DNA of 64,000 nucleotides from the NCBI RefSeq assembly GCF_029873635.1, contig NC_080420.1, positions 50,173,457 to 50,237,456 of the forward strand, read 5' to 3'. The DNA comes from Malania oleifera (Eukaryota > Streptophyta > Magnoliopsida > Santalales > Ximeniaceae). The notes below the pieces were generated by a model. It made no database searches. It saw only the letters and a list, made by a program, of their open reading frames with translations, and was not told the origin of the DNA. Made by a program: the position numbers and the translations under genes. Position 1 is the stretch's first letter. Each line of letters opens with the position of its first letter. Below are positions 21,786-34,495 of this stretch, piece after piece.

Positions 21786-22543
21786 GATTGTATTGCTTGT
21801 TTTGTGAAAATACTGGAACTGGTTTTGATTATTTTGACTATTGAACAATGCATGTTAGTATGTCATGATAACACTCAAATGCCACACACCGATATAACCT
21901 ATGTTCTTCCTTACTAAGAGGTGTCTCACCCCTACTGTACATATATTTTTACAGGTCCTTCGAGCAACTGGAACTAGCATCTTGGTGTAGGAAGCATAGT
22001 GGCCAGTGTACTACGGTTAGCGCTTGGGTAAGTGTGAGGACTGTATTTTGATAGGTTGCCATTTTGGGATGTGTTGGGCACCCAGTTGTACGTTGTATGA
22101 TAGAGCCTATCTTTGCTCATATATAGACTTTGGGATGGTATTGCATATGTATATATAGAATGACCTTTTTCCGCTGCGTATATGATTGTGTTTGGATGTG
22201 TTTAGGGTGCCTGGGAGCCCCACGGGGTTGGACCCTCAACCGTTATACTGTATCTGTGGATGATTTGTATGAGACAGGGATAGATTAGGTTACATTTTCA
22301 CCCCTGGGTCCCATTTTAGGGTTCAAGGTGTGACAATGCAAGACAACCCCCCACTAGGGAAAAGAAACTAGCAAACAACATCAATACTACCTTACTTTAC
22401 CTTAAGAATACCATTCCAAATATCACTTGGAAATCATCCATTGGCACTGTGAAATTTGCATGTCCCACCCACTATCCAAGCTTCATAGTCACTTGCTTGG
22501 CTACTTCTAGAGTATGTTGAGCCACAGAACTGACCACTTCTCC

Positions 22544-24198
22544 ATGAATAGGATCAAACTTATTCCATGGTATTTATATGAGATTCCTCTTTACTTATTC
22601 TTAAGCAAGTCCCCGCCCCACACTCATTAAGGAAAATTCTTCATATCAAGCATGGAAATTTTGAGTGTATTCTAGTTTAGAAGCAATAGACTATGGAACA
22701 AGGATTTTCACCACAAGAATTTTTCCCTCTTGTGATGAACGAAACACCTGTTTATTCTGGACATCCTCCACCATATAAACAACTTAATCTTCAGGCACAA
22801 ATCTTGCAGAAGATCATTGCATACAATATAATTCCGAGGTCTAAATCCTTTGATCATGTATAATTCTTCGATTGTTTTATTATGTGGTGCTTACTAAAAG
22901 GGAAGAAATTAGAATTATCCAGCATTATACTGAAATGGATGGTGATGAAGCTTGAATCTCCTAGAATTGGGCTTCCATGCGGCGGCATTCTTTCCTTAAT
23001 CTTTGCCCATTTTCAGGTCCTCTCTCCAGCTTCAAAAATAGTGAAACGAACCCATTACCATGTTTTCTCATCTACTACACTAAAATGAATGGGTTACAAA
23101 AAGTATACCGAGGGTTGGATGTTTCGGGGCAATAGGCCGACAAGACCTGCACAAGAAAAAAGGGATCCAGCTCCTGAAGAAGCTGATATGCCACCTTGGT
23201 TTGTTCCGTTTATCATAATTATACTCGCTTTAGTTCTAAAATGCGAGAAAACTTTGCTTCTCTTCAGGATAAAATCTCAATCATTGATGACAAGTATACC
23301 TCGTTAGATAATTGTATTGCTAAGATAGAGCATCATGTCATTAAACATGACACTGATTCGGATAACGAGGGTAATGAAAATACTTATGAGGAAGAAGTTG
23401 AAGATGAAGAAGGTGAAGGAGAAGAAGAAGAAAAAGATGAAGATGAAAATGCAGGAGATGAAGAAGAAGAAGAAGGCTCACAACAATCCAAAGGAAAAGG
23501 AGTTGTTGAAGATAGTGACACTAACTCTGATACATAGACTTTTGATGGTGTTTTTTCTATTTTGTATGCTACACATGCTCAAATTCTGAATGTATTTTGC
23601 CTTTTTGTTGCTGTAAAAAGGGGGAGTCTATGTAAGCAAAGATTATGAGTCTTTATATGTATTTGTTTCTAGCTTTGCAACCCTGAACCTTTGAAATGCT
23701 TTGTTATTAGCTTGACGTATTATAAGTTCTAATGTAAATGATAATATGCAAACTTTGAAACTTCTGATCTTATGACTTAAAAGAAATTATTAAGTATGAT
23801 GATTGACAGGGGGAGTATCATGCTTTATCACTTGTATATAATCATTACTCAATTGATGTCATGCATTATATTTTACAATTGGTATCACATATACTCTAAA
23901 TGCTATTCGAACTTGATCATCACATTTTCTCTTTAATCGATGTCAAAAGGGGGAGAAGTGTTTAGCAAAAATTGAGTTAAACAAAAATTGAGCTTGAACA
24001 TAATATATATTCACAAGAAGGAGAAGTGTATTGATATACTTGAACTTGAATGACACATGATTTTAAAATAAAGAAATGAGCATGATTGATGAAATTAATA
24101 TTGATTCTACTACGATGAAGCTTATTGAAAAGGGGGAGTCTTTTTAAGGCTTACTCAAATTTTTGCTTCTTATTTGTCATCATCAAAAAGGGGGAGAT
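22544..24198 (+). mobile_element. 3' internal part of a SIRE-type Copia element with post-pol ORF
   Basis: From 22693 a reading frame starting MEQGFSPQEF corresponds to the minus-strand ORF at 61457-62300 (shared D-C-F-x-M-W-C-L-L-K-x-K-K-L, I-L-K-W-M, G-G-I-L-x-L-x-F-A-H). It ends in a very acidic tail near 23537 (Glu/Asp-rich with GKGVVEDSDTNSDT). It sits where SIRE-like elements have an extra ORF between pol and the 3' LTR. From memory, it resembles the domain annotated as 'putative plant transposon protein'. Several aaaaagggggag tracts follow, the last (24185-24196) being the polypurine tract. The element is broken and lacks gag-pol here; its left end (22544) abuts the ZRK flank. Confidence 0.7.
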
Positions 24199-26130
24199 TG
24201 TTGGCCTTACAAGGCTTAATATCATATTTTGATGCCAACAAACAAGTAGGACTTAACATGCTTCAGTTGAGTGTTGTATTTTTAGGAATCAATGTTGAAA
24301 GTATTCATGTAGCATGGATCAAAGTCTGAAGATCATAAGAGCATAAGGATTAAAGAGATTAACATGAAAGCACAAAGAAAATAAAGCTTAAACCTCAAAA
24401 TGCCATATCATGAAAGCTCAGAGAAGTCTGAAAGATCAGAGACCATCAACAAAGAGAATTCAGAGCAAAGAAGAATCAAAGGGGTCTTTAGGACAAGTCT
24501 TTGTAAGTACTTTAAGTTTATTCAAATATGAAATTTTTATTTTGAAGCTCATTAGGCAAAGAGACTTAGAGACCTTAAGATAAAACTTGGAACATGTTTT
24601 TAAAGTTAATCAAATCTATATTCCAAGATTATCTAAGCAAAAATGAGAGAGAAATCAAAAAATGACTAGAAAAGAAAAACATTCAGTAGACAGACGATTG
24701 TCTGTTAATAGACAAATGACTAGCCAAGCTAACAAAGCTTAAAACTTAAACACAGAAGCCTGACAGACAATTGTCAAGGCTCTGACAGACGACTGCCAGT
24801 GCAAAGTGAGAAGACTATAAACGTTTTACCAAACGAATTTCCACCTTCAGTGTTATTGAAAACCTTAAAATTACTCATGGACAGATGACCGCCACCTCAT
24901 ATTCTGGTGACAGACGACCGCCACTCAAGGGACAGACGACTGCCACCTTTCTGCCTATGTTTTTACAGTTATATTATATGGACAGATGACTGCCAGGACT
25001 TCACAGTCATCTGCCTTGTGGCATTTTTCTGATTTCCAATGGATATAATTTTTAAAATTCAAATATTTGGAAACTCAAATAATTTTAATTTTTTGAAACA
25101 ACTCTGAGTATTCTAGGGGAACAAGCAATGAGGTTTTCTACATCTATAAATACCCCCAAGACACATTGATTTCAAGACACCAAGATCATTAAAAAATCAT
25201 ATTTTGCTGTCTTACTCTCTCATTCTGAAATTTTGAAAGTGCTTCAATTGCTTACATCCATGCTCGAAGTTAAAAGAAGTTTTTGCTGAGTCTCTCACTA
25301 TGCTTGAGCATCGAGTTGTTGATTCTTTCATTTATTGAAAGATACCTACGGTAATAAGTTTCTAAGAGCTTCATTCTGAAATTCATATTCTGAATTTACT
25401 AAAATATATAAGTGTTTCAAATTTGTACTAATTAGCTCTTTGAGGAGCAAGTTCTTGTATGTCTTGTTTTCTATCTTTGTAATAGGATTAGTTGACAGTT
25501 CGAGTATTGAATCGTTGGACCAAACAAGGGGATATTGTTTGGAGAAGGCAGAATCTAGCCTTACCCAAGAAGTACTTGTAATTGGTTGTGTTCCGTCTGG
25601 TAAAGGAACAGTAATAGTGAATCCTTTGGCGATTTTGTCAAGGGCGAGGACGTAGGCTGTGTTGAAGCCGAACCTCGTAAAAATCTCTGTTTTCTTCTTT
25701 CTCTACTCTACTCTTTATTTTCCTTTTTACAAAAGATACAATCTGTGTGATTGCTTTAAATTTTAATTATGAATGTTTGGTTATTAAATAGATCGGAAGG
25801 TAATTCTTTTTGGATAAATCAGCATTGAATGCGGAAACCGAAAGGGGCTATGTTGGTTGATTATCTTGACCTATTAATCTGAGAGTTTATTTAAAAACTA
25901 AACATTAGGAAGAAGAATAATTGTGACACATGGCTTACACTGAGTTCAGCAAATTTTCACATGTATACAGGGTTATTGTTACATAAATTGAGTGTTTGTT
26001 CTTGCCGTGTTGATTGTGATTGTTTCTAAGTCTTGATTGTCATTACAACTTAAAAGAACTAATCATAAAGGGAATAAATTTTTTTTTAATAACCAATTCA
26101 TCCCCCTCTTGGGAAGCTATTCCAATTTCA
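24199..26130 (+). mobile_element. LTR of the SIRE-type Copia element (3' LTR)
   Basis: Begins tgttggccttacaagg right after the polypurine tract and ends near attccaatttca (boundary uncertain by a few bases). About 1.93 kb. It carries the array at 24685-25020, TATA box, the downstream gcgaggacgtaggct...gaacctcg block (25643-25680) and the terminal catccccctcttggg block shared by the Copia LTRs here. Confidence 0.75.
24685..25153 (+). promoter_or_regulatory. Copia LTR U3: gacagacgactgcca array and TATA box
   Basis: Around eight units of the type gacagacgactgcca (agacagacgattgtctg, ctgacagacgactgccag, gacagacgaccgccac) occupy 24685-25020. ctataaatacc follows at 25144-25153. Confidence 0.6.
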
Positions 26131-26133
26131 ACA

Positions 26134-26369
26134 ATATTAGAACTAATCATGTCAACTACTACTCTCACGGCCAAGGTCTGTCCTACCACACTGACACGAA
26201 AATCATCAATGGTTGCCGTGATCTTTCTGAAATCATCATTCTAGGAAGAACATAGAACACCGCCAACGAGTCCTTGTCTAGCAACAACACAAACCTCGAC
26301 CTACATTACCCATTTCCTACATCCTATACTCTAGTATGTACACATCAATACACCTAACCAAGTCTACAA
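26134..26369 (-). mobile_element. Leader of a minus-strand gypsy-type element
   Basis: Non-coding DNA that continues at 28272 after the solo LTR. Across the gap the minus strand has a primer-binding-like site (tatcagagctaacc, about 28283-28296) next to the partial LTR that runs to 29341. It is probably the 5' leader of that element; the interior is cut at the Copia LTR end. Confidence 0.4.
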
Positions 26370-27778
26370 TGTAACGACTCGAAGAATAATGATATTTAAA
26401 TAATAAAGAGGGAGGGAAATGGAAATAGTAACAGAAGGAGGCAGCCGACTTCGTCGATGAATGCTTCGATGACATTGCATTTTGGAGGTGATAATTCCAA
26501 GGAATTTCCCAGGCCTTGTTGACGAACACAGGGCTTTCGTCGACGAGTGTTCTTTAGGATCTCGTTGACGACATTCCATCTCGTTGACGAGAAGATACCG
26601 AGATTAAATCTCTAGAAGTCTGAAATTTGTCGACGAGGGTGCAGGTTCGTTAACGAGGTGACGTGGCTCGTCGATGAATCTCATAGTATAAATAGTGCTT
26701 AACCTCAATTTTTATGCAGATCCCTCTCCCATTTTTCTTCGATTTCGGCCCTATCGGTCACCGGATTGACGATCTAAGGTCACCACGAAGCTCTTGGCGG
26801 AGTTCTCTTCAAGTCTGCTGGGGTGGATCGTTGGTGGGATCGAGTCGAATTTCTTCCCAGAATCAGGGTAAGGCCTTTTAGTCAATTTTTGGCCTTTTGG
26901 TAGTTGTAGGAAATGATGTAGACGAAGAAATAATGATGTTTCATTCTGAGATATTTGATTTTCAGGGTGTTGAGTGGAGAACCCTGCGAGTGTAGGACCC
27001 GTCATAGTAGGGATTTTTAGTAGGAAACAGGTAAGGGAAATATGTTATGTTAGGTTATTCGAGTATGATTTTAGTATAAAATTATATATATATATATATA
27101 TATATATTCTAGCAGAGTATTATTCACAGCAAAGATTTATACCGTTTATCAAGTATGATTAATATGTTTTAAAATTACTGTGTGGCTTGAAAATATGGAT
27201 ATAGTATAGAAACATGCTTTACAGTATTTTTCATAGATATGTTTTATGGAATATACAGACAGTGAATATATTTTACAGCAATTACAGAAATACCATGATT
27301 ATATAGTTTTACAGTACCATGACATACAAATTTACAGTTAATTATAGAAACACAGTTGATATAGATACAGTTTTCTACAGCGTCATGGTTGATACATTTA
27401 TTACAGAATCATGGTAAAATAGATAGTGGTATATAGAGATGTATTATATAGTATCAGACGCTGTTGGACCATTACAGTTTACCGAGCATGGTACCGTTAC
27501 TACATACAGTATATAGAGTGCAACCACCTATTCAGATAATATGTGGTATAATAGTCGATCATATAGAGCCCACGAGTGGACAGGCTCCCCATCAGATATG
27601 GGTTGAGGAGGGTTGATCAGACTGATGGAGTATAGTAGTTTATTCCTGGTTGGCCAGCCAGGGTAGATCCCGCCTTTGGGCCGCATAACCCTATCATGAG
27701 GGGTTAAATCATGACACACAGTTATCCACGGGGAAGTTTTCAGTTATTACTATGTTTATACAGATTTATAGAGACAGA

Positions 27779-27809
<31 letters not shown>

Positions 27810-28266
27810 TTTACAGATTCAATGAGACATGATTATATCGTAATAGATTTTCATAGTATTGTAACTCATTTGCCACACACTAGCAATAACATATTTCGTC
27901 TTACTGAGCGTTGGCTCATCCCATTACTTTAACATTTTTTAGGTGATCCAAGTAGGCAAGCAGACCAGGCTCACAGATAGAGGGGCCTCAGTATTGCCCT
28001 GACAATAGAGTGAGTATTTTGGGAATATTTTTTGTATGGCCCTAGCCTGTTGAGGGTATTTTTGAAAAACAGTCATATATGTATATTTTGAGAAACATTT
28101 TAGCACTCTGGTATTGTATATAATTATATATAGTTGTGTTCATCTGATTTCCGCTTCTTGCTGCTTAGGTTGATGGTAGGGTTTAATTCAGTTTGGCATC
28201 AAAGCATTATAAATGTTATAGTATAAAAAATAAATAAAAAATCCAGTTAAATAGCAGGTCGTTACA
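26370..28266 (+). mobile_element. Solo LTR (gypsy type) with TSD tacaa
   Basis: Begins tgtaacgactcg and ends ggtcgttaca (7-bp inverted ends tgtaacg/cgttaca). 1,897 bp, flanked by tacaa at 26365-26369 and 28267-28271. No interior. It carries the TCGTCGACGA array, TATA box and two (TA)n tracts (27085-27107, 27781-27806). Confidence 0.92.
26451..26695 (+). promoter_or_regulatory. LTR U3: TCGTCGACGA-type array and TATA box
   Basis: About eight degenerate units (ttcgtcgatgaat, ttcgtcgacgag, ctcgttgacgac, ctcgtcgatgaat) lead to agtataaatag at 26685-26695. Confidence 0.6.
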
Positions 28267-28299
28267 TACAAGACCTAACAACCTGGTTAGCTCTGATAC

Positions 28300-29339
28300 T
28301 AGCTGATTTCACAAAACTTGGAATCATTTTGAAACTCACATTTCTATACTCATTAGGGTACGGTATTTAGCCGCCACATAGTTGTTTTACAAAATGCCTG
28401 GAACAATTACATACAACCATACATTCCACACTTATTTGGTTTACGGCAAATCATATCATTTTCCAATTCAGGAATACAGTTTTATACAAATATGGATATC
28501 AGTCATCTCAATAATACATTTTAAACAAAACAAACGATTTTCCAAACAAAGTAGAGATGATATCCGAAATCCCCAAATTTTTCCTAAAACTGTAACTCGA
28601 GAATCCCGTATTTTACCCGATAGATTTCCTCAAATAAGTTACCAAAATATACATACAATCGTAGCCTACAAGCTTACTGATCCCAATTTCAAAAAGTAAC
28701 TGATATAAATTGAATCCCCTTACCTTAACCCGAATTCCAACTACGAACTCTATGGTCCCTAAAACTACGAACCGAGACTCCAAAACCTATAAACCACAGT
28801 ACAATACAAGCTTACAACTCATACTACTATACATATTTCGAATCAGAAAAGAAAACCAAGCCTTACCTCGATTTTGGCCCGAAACTCGAAACTACTCGAA
28901 ACGAGATTCTAATATGCTAGAAATGTAGAGAATCCTTCCCCGATCCTCACAGTAACGTCGGACTTATGAATCAGGCAACAAACGGCAAAGAAATCAAGAG
29001 AGAGAGAGAGAGAGAGGATATTTAGCTAACTTAGCTTGGAAGCAACTCATTTGAATATTTATAACCCTTTGACTCGGCCGCTCTCGTCAACGAATTGGCG
29101 TCCTCATCAATGAGTCCGCCATTACCTTTGTCGACGAGGAGGTGGCCTCATCGACGAGCTCGAGGTTCCAGATTTTCCAAAATCCCTTGGGATCTCCTCG
29201 TCAACGAGACATTGAATTTTGTTGTCGAGAACAAAAGGGACTTCGTTGATGAACTCTGGCTTCGTCGACGAAGCTTGCCCAAATTACCACTTACCCTTCT
29301 TTTGAATACTTAATCCACATATTACGATTCGGGTTCTTA

Positions 29340-29341
<2 letters not shown>
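28300..29341 (-). mobile_element. Partial gypsy-type LTR, minus orientation
   Basis: Read leftwards from 29341 it begins tgtaagaaccc and parallels the 20448 solo LTR: array (29079-29275), TATA box (29053-29067), CT tract (28999-29017), then leader. It is shorter than its relatives and runs into the primer-binding-like site near 28290, so it is taken as the 5' LTR of a minus-strand element. Its right end meets a (TA)n tract of the next LTR. Confidence 0.65.
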
Positions 29342-29376
<35 letters not shown>

Positions 29377-30374
29377 AAAATCAGATTTTCAGTGTCGATT
29401 TCATTTTCTCTTCACTCTCTCTCTCTCTAACTTATGGTTCCTCCTCCTTCTCTCTTCATTTACGGATCAATTTTACCCTGTTTTAATGATTAGGAACCAC
29501 CACAATGATTTAGGGGTGATTCTCTGCAAGTTGATTGGAGCAAATTGTTGATTTAGGGTCCTTGGGCACCACTCCAAAATCAAGGTAAGTAAGTTATTTT
29601 CGGGTTTAAATGATTGTTTGGAATATGTGGACCACAGGAAATGAATTATATGATAAATATACTAGGGTTGAGTTAAATGAACTGGTGATAATGCGATTTC
29701 AGGGTTTGGAGTTCTGAATGTTGCGGGTGTGGATTTAGGGTTTTTAGCAAACCTCTCAGGAAATAGGTAAGGGGATAGATTAAGTTAGGTATTTTCAGAA
29801 AGTTAATCATTGAATATACATTACTTGATTCATAAATGTATATATATGAATTAGTATAGTTTTTGGGAATACTAATGTTGAATTGAGGAAACCTTGAAAA
29901 CAGATTTAATATTATTTTTATCAACAAAATATGTTTTCCCAGGCTAGATAATATATTACAGAGTAGTACTCACTTGTGTGTGGCATGAGTATAAATTTTA
30001 CTTTAAATAATGGTATGTCAAAATATTTTATGATTTCACAAAACAATCATGATTTGATTTATGATTTCACAAAACAATCATGATTTGATGACAGTTTTAA
30101 GAAAAACTATAAACAGTACAAGAAAAGCTATAAACAGTACAGAAATTATATTTTTAGTATATTATGATATTCAGCCGACGCAGATGCCGTGATATTCAGC
30201 TGGTGCAAATGCTATGACTATATATATTTATAACAGTTATTCAGAAAATATTATCATTACAGATTTTACATAGAATCATGGAACAGTATTATTATAGCTA
30301 TTTATGTAATATATTGTACGATAGTAGAACCCTGATGACTTAGTTTAGTTTTAGAGCAAGGTACCGTAGCTATC

Positions 30375-32400
30375 TGTTGACCTCATAGGTCATATCCTGT
30401 TTTGATTATGACAAATACTCTAGTATTTAATGGTTGATGAGTTTGTGTGCAAGATCAATTGGAAGTTTCATATGGTGCACGCACATGGACTTGAAAGAAA
30501 CTGAAGACCCAAAGTGTTTATTTTATTATTTATATTTCATATTTTTACTCGGGTCTGTAATAGTAAATAGGAAATAGTCTATAATAATCGATGCATCACA
30601 TGCATGATAGAGTAGATTAGCTCAGAGGATTATCGAATGACCTTAGGGATCTCCTTCGGTCGACCGATGGCAGATTTTTGGGGTTAACTCACAAAAACCA
30701 TAGATTGTCTTTAGGACCCTAAATATTGCATAAAAATGTCCCCCAGAGTCTTGAAAATAAGCATCATATAATTACGGACAGTTTAATAAAGGGAAAAAGA
30801 CCAAAATTCCTGCCATTCGGTCGACCGAACTCAATTACATTGAGATCTTCGGTCGATTGAACTCCCATCGGGTCAATAAATTGACCGCTCGGTCGACCGA
30901 CCAAGATTATATAGGCAACGCCCTGGTTGACTGAACCCCCACGTGGGAATTTCCAATCGCTCGGTCGACCGAACCACATAGTTCAAACTGACCGGTCGAC
31001 CGAACCGTGCGGATTTGGAAAATCGCCTTTGAAACCTTCAAGATGGTTGACCATACATTTAGTTCAATTTGTCCATGATCGACGAAAATGGACACTACGG
31101 TCAACTGAACCTCAAGTACGGTCGACCGAGCCTCTTAAGTTGTTGAATTTTTACCGAGAGTTAAACTGGGTTAACTTTAATTAAACTTACTTAATCTTTT
31201 TTAAAAATACCCAGCATGTCCCCAACGGCTATATTTTTTTCCAAATTCTATATATAGCCCTTCATTTGCAAAAATTAAGCATGGATTAGGATTTGAGATT
31301 AAGAAAAATTCTTTTAAACTATCTTTGTCCAAAATCTCTATATCTTCATATCTCTTCAATCCTATTACAAAAATCTACCTCCTATACTCATCTAGTCATT
31401 AATCTTTAGAGAAGGTAGTGTTCTTCATACTTTTTGTATAAGCTAAACTCTCCCTTGTTTATATTTGATTATGTGTTGATTTTTAGAGAGTTCACTAAGG
31501 TTTTCCCATAATATTTCATTCATAAATATTTGATTGAGAAAAGCCCTTGTGTGGCTTAAGATCTTGCATCCTCATTGCAAGTTTTCATAAGCTTGATTTG
31601 TGCTTTGACGAACACTTTTTAGCAAGATTGAAAACCCTATTATCTACTGTGCTTGATATTTGAAAAATATTGTTCGAGATATTTGTTAGGGTTATAGAAA
31701 GCTTACGATTAATCGCATTACAAGCACATTGAATTGACATAAAAAACCTCACTTTCACTTACACACGTTGATTTACATCTTGTTTGAGAGTTACCACATT
31801 GGTTAACAAAATCCCACTTGAGCTTGATATCCTATCATATGTAAGTGCGTTGTTTGGTTGAGCATATTGGTACATATCTGCCTAGTTTAAGAAGCATATT
31901 TGGTTGTACACAAAACTTTGTATTTCATTATTGTATTCCAGACACGAGCCTGAAGAGGGATATTAGCCTTGGTAAATAGTCCCAGATTGGCTTTGACCTG
32001 GTTAGGAAAGCTAGGTACACCATCCTGTTAAGGTGTGTTTAGGTTAAGGTCAGCTTCTCTAATTGACCTAGTTGTAACTGGTGCCACTCCACCTGTTAAG
32101 TAAGTAATAGAGGTAATCCTTGTGCTTGTGAGCCAAGGAGGGGATGTAGGCAGTATTGGTTGAACCCTGATAACATATCGTGTGTGCATTTTATTTTTCT
32201 GCAAATTTATTTATTACACGTGTATGTTATATTGTAAATGTTGCACGGGATTTACTTTCTGCATATTAATCTTGTCTGCACATTTGGGATTGCTTAGAAA
32301 GACCCTAGGTTGCGAAATAATACGGATATATTACTTAACCTAGGAGAAAAAGTTTAAAATTCCAATTCACCCCCCTCTTGGGAATACACCAATTGCAACA
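30375..32400 (+). mobile_element. SIRE-type Copia solo LTR nested in the unit 1 chromovirus LTR
   Basis: Begins tgttgacctcatagg and ends aattgcaaca. 2,026 bp, with target duplication ctatc at 30370-30374 and 32401-32405. Its U3 has the CGGTCGACCG array. The same insertion at the same site is in unit 2 (38941-50735), so it predates the tandem duplication. Confidence 0.92.
30655..31257 (+). promoter_or_regulatory. Copia LTR U3: CGGTCGACCG array and TATA box
   Basis: At least nine units of the type tcggtcgaccgaac lie between 30655 and 31135 (for example at 30817, 30890, 30960, 30993), followed by ctatatatagcc at 31248-31259. The perfect units are palindromes with GTCGAC at the centre. Confidence 0.6.
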
Positions 32401-33317
32401 CTATCATATCAAGTAGTGCTACTAGACGTCTCAGATAGAGTGTGGGAGATGGATAATCGATTGAGCCCAATGTAGTAGTGTCCCCCCCCCCGGCAGTCCG
32501 GACCAGGCTAGGCAAGCCAATAATACTTACAGACTAATCAGTTTTGGCTTAGCGTGGTAGACCAACAATTGTTAGGTCCCACCTACGGGCTGCACAACCT
32601 AGTCATGTGGGGGTAATACATGACATCAGCTAGCTATCCATTCAGGGTATGATTTCAGTAATATACATATATAGAAGATGATTTGTATGTATACAAAAAT
32701 TTAGTATGACACAGTATGTTATGTTGAAATATGATTTATTCAGATTTATACAAAATTGTTTTACCAGATTTGTTAAATGCAGTTAAACTATGTACAAATT
32801 TTCCTTATCATATACAATTTACCATATACTGTATATGTTTATAACACAATAATACTTATGTTGCCACACACTGATATTAGTCCGTCTCCCGTATTGAGAG
32901 ATGTCTCACCCCATAAATACAAACATTCCAGAAAACCCAGAAAGATGAGCGGAGCGAGCTCCGAGATAGAGGAGGCTATTAGTGCTATTCTGGCTGAAGG
33001 GTAAGTAGTTGGGTTGAGATCAAGATGGATTTTTGGGAGTATGACCCTAGGATAATTATGGTCTTATTTTTTTTCGGGGGGGATGTATATGTGTATTTAT
33101 AGATACAGTAAAACTCTGGTATTGTATATAAGGTTAAGTATATTATGGTTTCCGCTGCATAGTTGACATGTATGTATAAACAGGTTGATCCCCAGTACCC
33201 CTTTGGGTCCGTGTTGACTTTGATTATGTTTCATGGTATCGGAGTTCTATTATTATTAATCTGTGAATATATATATATATATATATACATATATATATGT
33301 ATATTCAGGGCATTACA

Positions 33318-34495
33318 CCCAGTATCTTTATAAAGTCCTCCTATTTCAAGTCTAAGTCATAGTGGTTGAGAGTTATGGTGTATTCCTAAGAGGGGGGTGA
33401 ATTGGATATTTTAAAAAAATTTCCTAGGTGAATTTATCCATATTTTAATTCCACAATTAGTATAACACTGGCTATTACACAATTAGTATAACATAGGCTA
33501 TTACACTCAGTATCTTTATAGAGTCCTCTTATTTCAAGTCTAAGTCGCGGTGGTTGAGAGTTATGGTGTATTCCCAAGAGGGGGGTGAATTGGATTTTTT
33601 TTTTATAAAAAATTCCTTGGTGAATTTATCCATATTTTAATTCCACAATCAGTATAACACAACCCAGGGTCTTTCTAAACAAGCAAGAATCCCACAAATA
33701 ATAATGTATGTAAATATTTAAAATAGTTATAACATTTAGCACAAATTGAACATACGCATGCAAGTGCGGAAAGTAAAGTGTGGAAATTGAATAGAGTAGG
33801 GAAGAGGGAGCACAAACGCAAAATTTTTAAAGAGGTTCGGTAACTCCCGCCTATGTCCTCACCTTGGGCAAACCACCCAAGGATTCCACTATCCGCTCCT
33901 TAAAACTGGGGCGGAGCTTCCCGTTGCAATCCGCTTCTTATCATGGCGAAACTTTCCTTTACAATCCGCTGCTTACGAGAGGCATAGCCAACTCTTTACA
34001 ACCCACTACTTACACGAGGCGTAGCTACCTCTTCCCGATTCACAACTCGAACCGTAAATACAAGTGATATGAAATTTTGCGTACAAGTAAAATGCTTCTC
34101 AAATAAGATGATTTGTACAAATAAAACTATTAATGCACTCTCAAATGATTTTCAAATGAAGTTTGGTAGAGTATGATAAAACCTCTCAAAAATATTTTGC
34201 AATTAATTGAGTGAGAGAATGGAAAATGATTTTTTTTTTTCAAATGACATTTGATAAATCAAGAAGTCTCTCAAGCAATTAATATATGAGTTAAAATATG
34301 CTCAAGGCTTTTTGTAATACTCAGCAAGAATTTTCTCCAAAAATAATATTTCAAAGAAAGAGTAGGGTAGTGAATTTCTTTAAGATTGACCTTTGAAAAG
34401 CATCAATTGGCAAGAAGACTTTCAAGCAATATATATTGGTATAAATATATTCTCAAGCTCAAACCTTGCTTGTAAACCCCAAAAATAATTCCCCC
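33318..34495 (-). mobile_element. Unit 1: Copia fragment with truncated minus-strand solo LTR
   Basis: 33318-33366 is the end of a minus-strand Copia interior and matches 51647-51695. From 33367 comes a Copia LTR read leftwards, with its first ~188 bp tandemly duplicated (second start at 33555). The sequence follows 51696-52776 until 34495, where it stops abruptly and chromovirus integrase DNA begins. That junction is the inferred breakpoint of the tandem duplication. Confidence 0.7.

Larger units (their letters stand above)
20448..22335 (+). mobile_element. Solo LTR (gypsy type), absent from the paralogous site at copy A
   Basis: Begins tgtaagaactcg, ends tgtgaca, 1,888 bp, with the target duplication atgca at 20443-20447 and 22336-22340. 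The paralogous DNA at copy A reads straight through (gcttgcaccatgcaagacaa at about 7081), giving the empty site. There is no coding interior. It therefore inserted after the A/C duplication. The palindromic array and TATA box are at its left end (plus orientation), and a tandem repeat is at 21590-21785. Confidence 0.92.
29342..33317 (+). mobile_element. Unit 1: chromovirus LTR (partial) carrying a nested Copia solo LTR
   Basis: The LTR sequence is at 29342-30374 and 32406-33317 and matches 37976-38940 and 50741-51646 nearly base for base, ending gggcattaca. The left ~270 bp of the LTR are not present; a (TA)n tract (29343-29373) forms the boundary. The two parts are separated by the solo LTR at 30375-32400. 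After 33317 the same non-LTR DNA follows as in unit 2. Confidence 0.8.

Noticed and set aside
25643-25680. gaggacgtaggct...gaacctcg considered as a tRNA-like gene
   Set aside because: No cloverleaf, no A/B boxes in order, and it occurs at the same place in all Copia LTRs.
28382-28928. Plus-strand frames of 105 and 72 codons
   Set aside because: They run antisense through a partial gypsy-type LTR that matches 20448-21470 in reverse. No coding signature.
30655-31135. Regularly recurring tcggtcgaccgaac units considered as a CRISPR-like array
   Set aside because: Plant nuclear context, short degenerate units, irregular spacing, no cas genes, and location in LTR U3.
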